From NCBI RefSeq assembly GCF_910596095.1, contig NC_056538.1, positions 31,888,094 to 31,952,093 of the forward strand: DNA of 64,000 nt, written 5' to 3'. The position numbers and the translations under genes were made by a program. Below are positions 1 through 14,394 of the stretch, in pieces. The notes under the pieces are model-generated. The model had not been told where the DNA came from, did not search any database, and saw only the letters and a program-made list of their open reading frames with translations. Source of the stretch: Thunnus maccoyii (lineage: Eukaryota; Chordata; Actinopteri; Scombriformes; Scombridae). Positions within the stretch are counted from its first letter, which is position 1. Each line of letters begins with the position of its first letter.

Positions 1-985
1 CAGCTGACTACATCCTGCTCAAGGGTCAGTAAGGTGGATGCTCATTGGATCAGCTGCTGACTACAGTTGAAAGCTGCTTGTCTGTAGCTGCTGCGGATTC
101 AACATAAGACAATTTTAACTATGATAATACATTCAGGCACTGCTGGGAAAGTCAGACACCTGGGACTTAAAAGCTCAAGGACGGTTAACTATTATTACTG
201 TCATTTCACTTTAATTTCTACTGAGCAACTTGTACTTTTCAAGTTTTTAATTATTTTGTATTTCTATTTAATTTATTGAAATAAAGATGTGATATGAATT
301 CTGTCCTGTGATGGTTTTTATTTTAAGTTTTTAGTATCTGTACTAACTGCTTGAATCCTGTTTCAGTAGCCTTTATATAAACAGAAACACTGCATTTATA
401 ATTTTCTTTCTATTGAAGCACACTGAGAAAAACACTTATAAACTTATGAGGCTGTCATCTTAAATCCTGTATAGTTCCAGATGCATTATGATTAAAAAAA
501 ACAATTACAATTTCTGCTTTTAGAGGAGGAAGGTGTGCTCTAAAAATACAAAAACCTGAGTTGTGTCTTTATGATTAGATTACGGTTTTGGTCACCATGT
601 TTGAGCCGAATGGCCTGCAACTTTTTTGTAAATACATCATAAATGTCCTTCACTTTTTCTTTAGATTTCCCCAAGAGATCAGGCACTATTTTATGGTTTT
701 AAATGGAAGCAAACGAGAAGCAAACACAGTCTGTGTATTTAACCCATCCATGTTATTTTGCTGTTTGACTTGCTGACCTTCATATCAACTCTATATCCTA
801 AACTCTGTGTTTGCTCTCACAGTTCTCACAGATATGACGATTTTACAACAATATAATATACTGTGTGACTACCAATATCATTTAACGAGACTATTTTGTT
901 GGCACAAAGTTTGAGGAGGAAATATCAACTGCAATAAAAAATAATAAATATACAGTATTTCCTTTATCTTATAAAAGTATTAAAT
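1..985. other. AT-rich non-coding left edge
   Basis: No credible coding sequence. An AATAAA at about 281-286 on the plus strand (TTGAAATAAAGATG) could be the 3' end of a plus-strand gene outside the window, but nothing upstream in the window confirms it. The small open frame at 588-776 lacks any recognisable domain. Confidence 0.4.
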
Positions 986-1222
986 AGTATTGACCATGAC
1001 CTGCTACTAAATGAATTGATAGATATGGCATTACAGAGGCCACATCTAGAAAACAGGTATCAGTATGCTCAGATAAATAAAATTATCTCAGAATTAATGA
1101 AGGTTACTTGTGGGGTCCCTCAAGGCTCAGTGTTAGGTCCCTTAATGTTTAATTTGTATGTATATTTGTGAGATTTTAAAATAATTAAAATGTGTTTTAT
1201 TTGCAGATGATACACAATAATG
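986..1222 (+). mobile_element. Degenerate LINE reverse-transcriptase fragment (L2-like)
   Basis: Conceptual translation shows SIDHDLLLNEL at 986 onward, then TCGVPQGSVLGPLMFNLY near 1110-1160. After a frameshift, FADDTQ appears near 1203-1220. These are the conserved RT blocks, including the catalytic Asp-Asp. Stops and a frame change make it dead. Only about 240 bp survives. Confidence 0.8.
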
Positions 1223-4200
1223 TAGCTGTGATAAGGTAAGAAGTGATAAGGTAAGGTAAGGATTTATTCGTTATTCATATTCTTAGGTAATTGCATGACA
1301 AAGTCAGCAAACTTATGAGACGATGTTTACTATTCAAATTATTGGGAGTGATAATAGACATAAATTATGCTGTAACCCCGATCTAAATAGCAAAACTAGC
1401 TTGCAAAAGGCTATCACAATAGTGTTTAAAGTCTTCACTATACCTAATTTTTGTGCAATTGCTTACAGACCAAAATAAATTTTCATTTCAAAACTTTACC
1501 TATGATATGATTTCTATGAGTAAAAGCAATGGACAGGAGAGGTAGAAAAACAACATCAAATTCTTTATTATATTCATCAAGTTGTCACTGTTATTATTTG
1601 AAGCATTTCCATGCTGATGAGAAGAAGATACACATATTGAAAAACCAAAATCAGAAAATACTGAGAGAGAAAGTTACAGAAAGAGAGAGAGCATGCAGTG
1701 AGTATCTGTTAAGATGAAGACGTCCGATGCTCGTTCTCCCCTGTTTCCCCTTTAACGTCCATCAGTTTCACGCACTTTTTAAAACAGGAGTGACTCACAC
1801 ACATGGGCTGTAACCAAGCACGAAGTAACACACACACACACTACAAAACTGGAGAACAAAAAGTACACTTAGTGAAGTTATCAAAATATAGGCTATATAC
1901 TGTATATTCTTAAGACTTATTAATGTTAAAACAACCAGTGCTGAGTTAGTTTCTATGAGAATGAGTTCAACATTATATTCTCAAACACGTACACCGATCG
2001 ATTATAGATGATCTGAAGGGTCCAAACCAGTGATTCTGAGTGTTTTAGTCCATAAACTACAAATCAGTGTATACAGTATGCACAGTTTGAAGTTAAAGGG
2101 CTTAAACAAGCAAAATCAGTAGTATGGTCCTTTAATTTGAGTAAATTAAACAGAGAATATGTAATGAAGAAAGCTTATGTAATGTTTTCTGGTAGTAACA
2201 TGAATAACTAGTGACTCGCTAGTGACACGTAGTGGCCAAACCAGAGAAAGCTCCACATTTACACGGTAGTCAGAACACAATGTTCAAACCAACATAGGCT
2301 TCACTGGGACACAATGACTGTACTGTACGTTTACTGTACAAAGACAAACGTCCACCATCACTGTGGTCCACTAACGTCAATGTTCACCTAAAATGAAAGA
2401 GTCAGCGGATCTTGACTCAGTGGAGCTTTAGCACTGAACATTGTGCTGCAGCAGCTTATTTGTAGCGACATGTTTCCTGTGTGTGAAATTATAAACAGAT
2501 GTGAACTATACCATGTGGATTTACTGAAGTTCATCAGGCGGTTTGCATGGCATGGCATGGCATGGCATGGCAGGGGAAAGTAGCTAACAGTATGAATACA
2601 GGGAGGTACAGCTGTGAGTCATCTGCATATCGTGTTAACAGGACTTCAAGATTCTCGCTCCTTTCAAGAAACTGTCTTCAAGAACCTTTAAAGGACAGTT
2701 TCAACAACCCAAAGTGGTTCAGAAAAGTGGCTTAAAGTGAAGTTTAATTCTGATTTCGGTTATTATTCAGATTTTACAGCTGAAATTAAGTTCAGTCAGG
2801 TTTCTCAGTACACTGCGAACTTGAGATGCCGAATACTAAAATCAGCAGTGTGCATAATATAAACCTCACCTCATCCCTGAAAAAAGCTGGTAGTTTATAG
2901 TTTTGTAGTTTTCAGGACCTTCGGGTCATTTCTGTTATTTTCAACGACATTTTCTACCTAGAAAGCTGCTTCACTGAATTTCAGTTTTTCCAAGATAGAT
3001 GCGAACCCTGGCCTTGTTGTTAGGATGAAGCAGTGATCACACAAGATGATTGCAAGGATTGCAAGATGATTAAACCACCTGAACTTTCAGGCCGAAAAAC
3101 ACCTTCAAAACAAGCGCTAATGGGTCAGGAGTTTGTGTCCAAAATGTTAAACTGGTCGGTGCTTTGTCAGCCGATCAGGACTCCTCATACCTCAACCTAC
3201 GACTCATAACAAAGCCTGAGAGTTGGATGACGTGTTACTCGCGCCACCTGTCCGCTTGACCTCACATTCAGCAGTGACGCTCAGAGCAGAGTTTTGAATG
3301 AAAAGCTCATATGCAGCCATGGCCTGACTGAACTCTGTTGAGCTAAACTGAGCACTTGATGAGTGTAAGCGCTGTAGTTATCATTAGTGTAATGTTGAAG
3401 CCGACTCCACGGGCACAAACAGAACAGTTATCAACAGCAGTGTGCAAGAGCAACCACAAAGTGTTTCCTTTAGTCAAGGCTGCAGTGCGTAAAGAACAAC
3501 TGAGAAAAATACTCAATGAACCAACAACAAATGTTCAGTCTGCCTGTTCAGTCTGAACTCGGAGAAAGTTTCTCATTGACCAGCTTCAGAGGCTGATGGA
3601 CTCCAAAACTTCACCCACTTTAGGATTTTACCAAAATACCAAAGAGCCATCTTCTTGTTTTCAGCACTTTTACGAAAAATTACTTTTTAAAAATGCAGAA
3701 ATGTGCGGAATAGTTATAAAACAATTTAGTAATAAAACCCAATATTATGTAATATTATTATCCATTATTTATAGGTACAATCATCTGTTACATTTTTTTT
3801 TATTGATATAGATATTGATAAAGTTTCACAGCTCTGGAAAAATGCAGTTGCATCTCTGAGATCTGTATGTTTTATCCAAAAGAGAAAACTAACTTGTGAG
3901 GTGCTTTTTGATAAATAACTCACAGTAAAATGAGTGGGAACACAAAATTCAGAAGTATACTCAAGTCTTTCCAGAGCACAAACTATATCTGAACAAATGT
4001 GAGCAACGATTCATGGTCATAAATTGAAAATTCAACCTGTAAAACATGCCATACATGCAATATCACTTAAAGATATAGATGATAAAATTTGGGTTTCCAT
4101 TATTGGGTTTACGCACTGTTTGTCTAATCTCAAAGTCTCTGAGGTGTAAATGTACTGTGCCTCCAGTGACTGATTTGTTGTTTTTTAATGTTTCTTTTCT

Positions 4201-6607
4201 CCGTCTGAACATTTGTTGGTAGTTTCGGGCATCAGAGTGTGAGTGTGTTCATCCCTCTGTATTAGTGTGCTTACAGAGTGTAAATAGACATTAACACAGG
4301 AACCATTTCCACACAGAGATAGGTACACTGTTAACATATTGCTGTTTTCAGTTATGCACATACTGGAGAAAGATTTTAACATTAAGCACACATGTAAGTT
4401 TAGATTAACTTGTGTTTTTGTTTTGTCTTTTCACAGATGCTCACATTCACAAATGTACCGAAGTTATTTAACTGGAGAAAGAGGGATGAGAGTAGAGGGG
4501 AAGGAGAAAGAGGGAGGAAAACTTTTACAAATATCACAGACTCTCTGGAGAGTTTGTCAAGGGTTTAAAATTCTAAGGTAGAAAATTTTAAACCTCAAGA
4601 TGAACAAAATTAATGTTGGATGTAGGGAAACAGAGCTGGATAATATTCAACTCTAAACTGATTCATTGTTGTAAAGCTGAGATTAAGTTTAAATGAAGCT
4701 TATTTTCAGGCATATGCATGACAGAAGCAACACAAAAACATTAATATCACATGTTTCGGGGCTGAAAACACTTTCATTTGAACATTTTTGATTTTTAAGA
4801 TACATAAAGGAAGTTTTGGGTCTGTTAGCAATTTTGGTTAATGACATTACAATTGTACTGTAGCTCTTTATAAGATTTCTATAATACACTGTATTTTAAC
4901 TCTAACTAGGAGGACTAATGTTTGTATTTGGCAATACACTGATTAATAATGACATTTTATTTATTCCAAGGCGTTCAGTCGAGATGATATCTAACTAGTT
5001 CTTCTATTTAAGACTAAATTAGCTGAATCTTTATTTTTCTTTTTCGATGTGATGAAGGAAAAAGACAAATCCAGCTGTTTCCTATGTGTTCACATTTGTT
5101 GTGAAAGGGTGACTAACGCAACTTAAACATACACTTTATCTTTAATACGTCAAATTCGACTTGATGTAAGAAAATGTTGGCATCCGTATTAACTACAGAG
5201 CAACATTTCTCACATGCGACGAGATATATATCATAGAGACCAAGAACCATTTTGTCCTCTTCCACCCCAACAGTGATATTACACATCTGTAAGATAAAAA
5301 AATATAATCGACTGTAACAACATGATAAAATACAACAAAGTCAGTAGATACTAGATGATTAACCCTGTTTTCAGTTTGAAATCTGAGATTAAAGCATGCA
5401 AGTGATAAAGTTCTTCACACACAGTTTAGAGAAGTATTGAGGGTTGAAAGTAGATCTGTAGCACTGACTTGGTTACTTGTGTAACCATAGTTCTCTGAGT
5501 GTGAGACTATCTCTCCAGCTAAAGGCTGCTCCGAAACACGTTCAAATCATGGTTAGTCAGAAAGGCCATGCGTGTGTGATCCTAGTAGAGCAAAAAGTTC
5601 ACGATTAGTGCGTGGACACCTCAGCTTATGTGCCTTAAAGAGTTTCATCACCTGTGAATGTAGAGTACGTAGGGTGGAGAGATAGTCTCGACACAAGAGA
5701 AAAGAGAAAACTGTAAAGACAGCACAAATTAAATGAAGTTCTTGGTCTCAGATGAGTAGTGAAGCAGCAGCAGCCAAATCTGGGTCCACCACTACAGACT
5801 GACTCAAGTCAATCAAATACATAATCTACGTGAGTACGTGAACACGTTGAAGCGACTCATGAATGGCGTTCACACCCGTGCTTGAAAACACAAGAAGTCT
5901 GCAACGCGACACAAGCGTGAAGTGCAGTTTCAAGGCAACAAGAAAGATCTGAAATAACTGTAACTGTCAAGGCAGCAGAGTGCGTGTGTTCAGGTACTTA
6001 CGCAGAGTATGTTTCCGGATTTAAACAAATATGCAAAACGCAAGTCGAAACCATCAACAATATTTACACTTTTCCAGCCAACTGGTGCCAAACTTTATGA
6101 CAAATCCGTTTGGCACTCATTCCAGAATTTGGTGAGACCCAAATCTAGTAGCAGCAAAAACAAAACATGTAGCAGCACAAGCTAATGCTATGTGGTTTTT
6201 TTGTTATCCTCAGAGTGAATAAACAGCAGTTTTTCTGCCCCAAAAAGATACAACGTGGACAAATACCAAGCTGGGACAATGTGACAAAATGATAAGATGT
6301 GTAAACGGGTAAAGAGAATATTTTTGGGGAATTGCTTTAGCAGAGCTGGATTCTCAGTTTCATTAAAGGATTGCAGGACGTTTTGATCAGATACAAGGCA
6401 CTATAGATTTTGCTATAGAACGGCTAAATTAGAAGGATTTTGGGCTGAGCGTACGAGAGAAAAGGGACGGGGGTTTTCACTACGAGAAGTTTGACCGACA
6501 ACAGCGATAATCTGAGGAGACTCAGTGAGGAGAGCGAAAGTAAGAGATGGCGAAAAAAGAAGAGCGGAGAGATCAATCCGGTGTACAGGTAAAGGAGGGA
6601 GAGGAGG
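1223..6607 (-). other. clip3: clip3 3' flank or 3' UTR region
   Basis: About 5.4 kb without supported genes lies downstream of the clip3 stop codon. A minus-strand AATAAA (ATAATAAAGAATTT) near 1,563-1,568 could end a long 3' UTR, but other hexamers lie in between, so the UTR length is open. Contents seen: a CATGG pentamer run at 2546-2570, an inverted-repeat element near 5.49-5.70 kb, and otherwise plain AT-rich sequence. Confidence 0.4.
5491..5700. mobile_element. Small palindromic element (MITE-like) with about 25-bp inverted ends
   Basis: The left end near 5491-5516 (GTGAGACTATCTCTCC) is inverted at about 5674-5700 (GGAGAGATAGTCTCGACAC). The interior is about 160 bp with no open frame. 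The ends and size fit a non-autonomous DNA transposon. No target duplication could be fixed. Confidence 0.5.
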
Positions 6608-7086
6608 TTAGGACTGCATCTCAGCACGCAGCATCCACGGAAACCAACAGCAGAACAGCAACCTGGAAGAGAAGAAGACAGGAAGAGGAAGGACATGTGA
6701 AGATGTGCATTTACGTCACATTGGAGTTACCATATTTACCCATTTCTTGCTTGTATATAACGTCCACAACAACACATACAAGTTGCAGTTACAACTGGGA
6801 ATCTCTGATAAAGAAATAGCTGAAAACAAACATGGACGCCTCAAACCAGCCAGAGTCCATCATTAAAGGTGATTAATGGATATAGTGTTATATTTTAAAT
6901 GTTATCTTTAATCCTCACCAACTCTGCCGTCATAAAATTGTCTTGAGTTGTCTGATGACATGAAGGCTCGTAAATGGTAAACATGGGAATCTTTACCATC
7001 ACTACCATCAGTCCCATGTGATGTAAATTCAGCATAAACCCACATTTTAATATTTTCAGATATTTTAAGGCAGAAGTCCAGAGCTG

Positions 7087-7122
<36 letters not shown>

Positions 7123-10100
7123 GTTAGGGTTAGGGTTAGGGGTTAGGGGCTAGGGTTAGGGTTAGGGTTAGGGTTAGGGTTAGGGGTTAGGGTTAGGGGC
7201 TAGGGTTAGGGTTAGGGGCTAGGGTTAGGGGTTAGGGTTAGGGGTTAGGGTTAGGGTTAGGGGCTAGGGTTATGGGTTAGGGTTAAGGGTTAGGGTTAGG
7301 GGTTAGGGTTAGGGTTAGCTGTACAGAGCATGTGTTGTTATCTCGTTACTGTTCTCACCTGGATATGGAGCTCTCAGAGGTCAGGTCTTTAGGAGAACGC
7401 ATTGTGTTGAAGTTACGCTTGGGCTGCGACACTGCAAGACACAAACAAACAAACAATATGTCAATGATATTAATAACAGGGAAGGAATTACTGATGTTCA
7501 CCATCAATCATTGATTTAGGGGTAAATATAAAGGTGAATAAGCTCTACGCTCCATCACAACACAAACCTTTGTTCAGATTTATGAATTTATGCTTCTGAA
7601 CCTTAAATTAAAATTGTGTATTATTGTTATTTTGGGTTTTGTTTTGGTAGTTTTGTCCATTATTTCTATCAGTTATGAAACTATTTTGCTTTCAACCTTC
7701 ACTGCAGAAAGGCAACAACATTAAAAGACTCAGTTTTACAACAGAATCCATAACTTAAGCATCTGAAAGGATTAAAACAAGTCCAGTTGAACTCTGAGAT
7801 ATATGAAAAACAAAGGCAAATATTCCTGAACTGTCTGCTGTGGTATAATTGTCCACTACAGAACCATTTACACAATTAAACTACAGTAATTTCAGGTACA
7901 AAGTTGAACTAGCACGAAACTGAGATGCTGTAAGAGCGTGATGATACTTACTTGTGACCTGATGCACTTTCTTCACCATGGAGTTGTCATTCTGTGAGCC
8001 GTCTTTAGGACCTCCGATTCTGATTTAAAAAAAAAAAAAAAAAAGAATGAACTTTCAGTTTATTGGTGTTTTCATAATGTTACCAGAGTAAATATATCAC
8101 ATTAAAAAAAGACACTTCTGGAGAGGAAGAAAACTAAAGTAAATGTTATTCTGGAACCAGGTTTCCACTGGCTTTAATACTCTTTAGTATTTTGAATTTA
8201 ATATAAAAAACATGGTGTAATTATAATAATCATGGACTTATAACATCATCAAACTATTTCATGTACCAAAAATAAACTCTGACATACTCTGGTAAGGGAA
8301 ATTAAAATAATAATCAGCTGTAAATAAAACAAAGGTTTGGTGTTGTTTTTTTTTAAATACATCCTCACCTCTGGACGCGGGAGGGCGGAGCAAACACTCC
8401 ATATTTGGGGAGGCAGCTGAAGTAGCGGACTCCAAACACTGAGCCGTCATGTTTCCCTGTCGGCTGATCCAGCTCGATACCAAACCAGTAACCTGCAGGG
8501 ACACAAGCAGATCAGATCACATCCGGTCTGCTTCTGACTGGTCGTAAACTGTTTTTTTAAAAGCTGCTAATTATCACTGTTGAGTGAAAAACTCCTTTGA
8601 CACAACTGTCACCCTCTCAAGCCTCAAGACAAAACGGACACAAGAGAAGAAGACGAAGGAAGACAACTTGTTTGTCTGATCAAAACTGACAATTTTGTTA
8701 TTTTAAGATTGTCACCACTACTGGGGTAAAAGTAAAGATTGTCCGGTGGCACCAGAGGAAAAGCCATGTTGTTATAAATAAAAGGGCTTTCTCCTCGGTA
8801 CGGTGGCTATTTTAGGACATGTCAGACTCAGTTTGTCAGGCACAGCTGGACACAGTTACACATATGAAAAAAATGACAGTGAAAAAACAAATAAACATGC
8901 TAACCAGCACGCAAACAGCATGTTAACTTCCTAACATGCTAACCATGTTAGCATATTTTCTGAAATAGATGTATTTAGCAGCTTAGTTCAAATACAGATA
9001 ACAATAATTGCTCAGTTGCTCAGTTTAACGATTATTAAGTCAAAGGATGTATTAAAAAGTATTGATTGGTATTTAATTAGTAAGTGAAAACACAGGAACA
9101 GTAAGAAAAGAAGAGTTTCTGAGCTGAATATAGTTCATCCCTGATTCAGATGAGCTGAGGATGATTAGAGGTAATGACTTAAGAAATAATGTCAGTCCAA
9201 GTGAATTTATTATACATAAAACATATATGTGGTTAAATAAAGTTGTTTCTGATAACTGGCATCTCATCTGGGCAGATTTTGTGTAGTTTTGTCCTGGAAC
9301 AACGGTGTAATCTGTGTATACAGTGTAGAGAGTCCACCAGCAGAGGACCAGCAGACAGACCTGGAGCAAAGTCGGTCTTGCCGTAGAAGCGGACGATGCC
9401 GTGTTTCTGTCCGGCCACCAGAACCTGATCACCGACTTCCACGTTCATTCCCTCCGGATCCAGACTGGCGACTGACGACTTCTTCCTCTGGGCTGAGAAC
9501 GCACAGCAAACACATTCACAACCAGGTTTACACTTGCCAATCAGGACTGATACAAACATACTGTACTGCACCATGACCTTTACTGGTATTCACAGTGAGC
9601 ACAGGCTATTTCTTCCTGAATATCAGAGCTATCTTACCTTTCTCTTTCTCCTTCTTCTCTTTCTCCTTCTTGGTCTTTCCTGCGAGGCGGGAGGCCAGGT
9701 CCATGCGGGGCGTTCGGGGGGTGGAGGTGACAGACGAGAGCGCCTGATCCACAGCCTTGGAAATCTTTGACACCGGTGCGAAAATCCCTGCAGGACAGAA
9801 GAGACAAACACCCTGAAACCTCAAAACCTTTGATGTTATCTTGAGTTCATTCCTGTGATCGGATAAAGAAAAACTGGAAAACTTTTGACAACTTTGGGGC
9901 AGAAAGACTCCAGAATAAGCTTTCCTTTTAGCTCTGGTTTGGTCTGCACCAATATTTGAGAAAAATAGTCTTTCTGCCATTTCTGGAATATTTGAGGGAG
10001 TCAGATTGGTGTTAATTGTTGGTGACATATTCTGAAAACTATTCTTTTAAATGTTTTAAATGGCAAATGTTCCCTTTTTGCTACATGTTTTTATATTATA

Positions 10101-13100
10101 GCAACATAAGGGACATGCTCCAGTCAGTACCAGCATATCTCACACTCATGACACTGACCAGTGGACACCAAGTACTGTAATGTGAGAATCATTCTTATTG
10201 GCCATAGTTTCCATGAAAAATCAGAGTCTTTGACTACTGTCGTCCACTGAGAGGCTCCACTGGACCAGTCAGGGGATGAAAGGCAGCGCTAGGGTGGAGC
10301 TAGATGGGGATGTGGCCCCACCAAGAAACAACATAACATTTTGCAAACAATTTTTTTTTTTTAATCTTTTGTTTGGCTTCTATTTCCCTCTTTTTCTGAG
10401 TAGCAACTATACACTGGGGTCACCTGGGTGAGTCCATGCTTCAGATATGTGCACTTTAACTGTTATTCATTTTGATTTGGCACATTATCGGCATGATAAA
10501 AACCATTGTTTGGGACCTGGTATGAGCAGTAATCCAGGCTGAAATCACTAAGTATGTTACTTTCTGTTTTTCATGTGAATGTGTTTCCTGTCTGCGTTTG
10601 TCAAGTTGTGAGTGCTTGTGTATTTCCTGTTGTTCTTTGACATTCATTTCAAAGTTTTCCACATAAAGTTGGCTGTTTTCTGTCCTATAAGAGCCTGACT
10701 GTTCTGACCTTTTACTCTTTTTTTATCTGCAATTGTTATTGTTTAGTAATAGAATCAAGAAAAGTGTTTGCAGTAGACATACAGTATGATACTTGAAATT
10801 GACTTTCCATGCCTTGCCTTGCATATTCATATATAACAGTTCACTTTAAGTCCCTCTATTTAGCAGTTATAAGAAGTTTATATATTTATAAATTCATAAA
10901 TGGTTTATAACACACTATAAAAGACATTTTAAGTGTTTATTACTGTACAATATTTGTTAAAAAGCATAACTTCTCCTATGAAGACATATTCTATTTATAC
11001 ACCAGCAAAGTTATAGTTGAGTTATAGTAGACAAACACATTAATAAACACTTATATCTGCTTGCAGCTACATTATAATGTATTGTAACAAATTTGTTAAT
11101 GTTAATATATGGTTATAAATGCTAAATAGGAGGACTTAAAGTAAGTATACAAACTCAAAAGCCCTGACAATAAATAATGAAGCCTCCACTTCTCAACATA
11201 AAGAAAATCCCTCTGGCATTGCGTACGCAGGTGTTCACTGACTTGCTCAAAGGCACCGTGGCAGCCGCTGTTACCTAGTTTAGGAGGGCAGATGAAGTAG
11301 CGGACGCCGCCGACGCTTCCATCGTTCTTCCCCTCCGGCTCGTCGAGTTCCACGCCGACCCACTGACCGCTGGCGAACTCTGTAGTCCCGCAGAACCTCA
11401 GAGTGCCACTCTGAAAGAGAGACGGAGAGAGACATCTCATCTCTCGAGTTAAGAGGTGAAATCATTCCCGCCCTTGAAACATGCCTTTAGAGCTCCATTA
11501 GCTGGTTACAGTAGGTTGCATGGAGGCAGATAGTCTGAGTGTCGGAAGGGGAAGGGAGGAAATGTAACAAACAAGTGCATCAACGCTACAGATGGGAGTG
11601 AGAGGGAGCAGTTTTTTTTTAATTTGCCATGTGACAGGAAGAGAGCATGTTGTCAGTGTGGTGAGTCAGTCCAGTTAATCTACGTTTCCAGCCGGCGCCC
11701 GTTTCCCACCAACCTGTCTGAGGTTTGCAGGCGGGCTGTCGTCTCTGCTCTGGTCTCTCTGGAGCTACACAGCGAGAACACACTGTTCAGAGCTCAAACA
11801 GCAAATACATGTAAAAGCTCACATTTGTTTACTTTGTGGGCAGCCATGTTCATGTGACATAATTTCAGGAACATTATGTAAATTTTCTCAATCTTCTGAC
11901 TTGGAACACACACTTAAACAGCTTTATGACTGTATTTTGTCATTATAGGAAGCAGAATGTCTTGGTTGATCAGCCTGGAAGTGGACGGGACTCACTTCCT
12001 AGTTCTAGTCACGATGAGCCGTTCTGGCCTTCAGTCCAGAATAAGATGGCGTTTTCCTCCCCTGTATGTGTGTATATGTAGTTTGTGTGGGGAAAACTGA
12101 GCTTTGTAGAAACTCTGTCATATCAGTGATAGTAGACTGTTTCTTCTTCGCTGGTTTTCTGTAGCTGACTTGCTCGTCTGTCCTCCTCACATGCCCAGTA
12201 GGAGGAGAATTACCCATTTTGGCATTTTAATATGGACAGAGGTTGAAACTGAAATGGTGCGGACGTGTCGTTATTGCATGAAAACAGTGTTTTAGATTTT
12301 TGCCAGTTTAATGTAGATTCAGTGTCTTGTTTATGCTTCAGCAGGGTCTTTAAATGTCCTTCACAATAAGTCTCAATTTACATCTCAGGTGGTTTGATGT
12401 GAAAATAGAACAAACTGAGGGGTAAAGCAACTTCGTGATTAATGTGAAAATTCAGATTTTAACGCTTCATTGAATGACGAGTCAACCCTCCACATGGTTT
12501 CCTTTGACAGACTGTTTTGTGTTTTTGCATTTGTATCGTTCAGGTTCATGTTTAATCTGACAGGAGCGTTGAAAGCTCATCAGATCATCGAACAGCGTCT
12601 GAAACCCCTCTAACTCCTTCTGACATCAGAGCCGACAGTCTGACAATCACATCCACTTTACTCAGTGATTATCCAGGTGTGAAATTAAAGGTGGAGTTTG
12701 AACTTCTCTCTCAAGATTTTCTTTTTCCCAAACAATTACTTCTGTCACTTTTCGTGTGAACAGCCGAGTGCAAAACAATAAAAATCTTTGACTTTGGAAG
12801 TGATCAAACAAACTAATTTGTTTTAAGCATGATGAGCTCTTCAAGTATAAGTCTGGTGATATTCAACAAATCCAACAAAATCCATGAAACGAGATAAACA
12901 ACAATGAATGGATCTACTAAAAAGTATTGTGTGTGTATCCAAACCCTGATAGATCTTATTCCACATTTGCCACAATGTACTGTGATATGTTCCTTCATCA
13001 CCATGAACACACACTGTAGTTCATTTGATACTCACTAGAGCACCAAATGTGGATTCATCCGCTGCTGAAAATAGTCCCCAACAGCTGTACTATCTCCAGT

Positions 13101-14328
13101 TATTTGAGTTATATTTGCCAACCAGCTGTTTCAGGAAGTTACTGAGCCTTTTTAAAAGATGAGACTATATATTTGTGTTCTTAAAGATTTACTTCAATTC
13201 ACAGATAGAGAAGCAAAGGCAGGAAGTATTGAGAGACAGACTAACACATTGTTGTTTTGGGTCGGCACATGGGATTTGTTGACAGCAAGAAAAACATAGA
13301 AAATCACCAGGATTACCTGTTAACACTAGAAAAAAATCTCCTTTCACCCATGATCCCTTGCATTTTGTTTCCCTCTGCGTTCTCAGTAAACACCAGTTCA
13401 AATACTGTGTTTTAGCAACACATTTTCTGATTGCAAACATTTCATTTTCATCATTTCATTGTGTTGACTGACATATAAAATCTAATCCGGAGCACGGTTC
13501 TGACCTTCATGTCGTCCAGCATCACGCGGTCTCCCAGCTTCAGCCCCAGCGAGGTCAGCATCAGGTTTCCTGGGATGTTGTCATAGTTGGGCAGCGTGGC
13601 TCTGGGAAGGTTACAGCTCAGAGGAACGGCGTCCAGCAGCAACTGCTTCAGCTCTTTGGCCACCATGGCAGCCTCGGCCTTGTCCAGACTCATGTCCATC
13701 GGATCAGGAACCACCTCCCCAGGAACCTGGCCCTTATCGTTCTACAGAGAGACAATGATAGAAAGGGGGCAAAGAAGGGAAAGGAGAAGAGAGTGACACT
13801 TTTCTTTAGTTAGGTCAAGATTTAAAATCGCAAGATAAAGCCATGGAGCATTCAAGGAAAGAAACATGAGCTGGAGGGATTATTTTTTGAATCCACAAAT
13901 GGAGTTCTGTCTCTGGATTTAGGGAGTACATGTCACTCACTAGAGAATCTAGTTTTTTCCACCGTCTTGACAAACACATGCTGTGCAGCCAAGCATTGTT
14001 CAATCCTACAGAACTTTATTTTAAATTGTAGTTTGATGTCAGATGTCAAACTGAAGTTTGGGGTAACGACTTTTTAATGGTAAAAAGAAGAAAAGCGAGT
14101 TGTTACCCGGACGGTGGGGTTGGCTCCGTGCTCCAGCAGACATTTGACTGCACCCAGACAGAGGTTGGAGGCAGCGATGTGGAGAGCCGTCCCGTAGTGG
14201 AAATCACTGCATGTGGAGTTCAACACTGTGGAGAAGAACACAAGAAGAAGAAGAAGAAGAAGAAGAAGTCTGTGATTCACAAATAACAGACTGGTGATTA
14301 TCAAATGTGAGTGAAAAGTCAATGATTG

Positions 14329-14394
<66 letters not shown>

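Noticed and set aside
4339..4581. Frame with Cys/His and a LTGER-like string, resembling a zinc-finger linker
   Set aside because: Cys and His spacing does not fit C2H2 fingers and no second finger is present; treated as chance.
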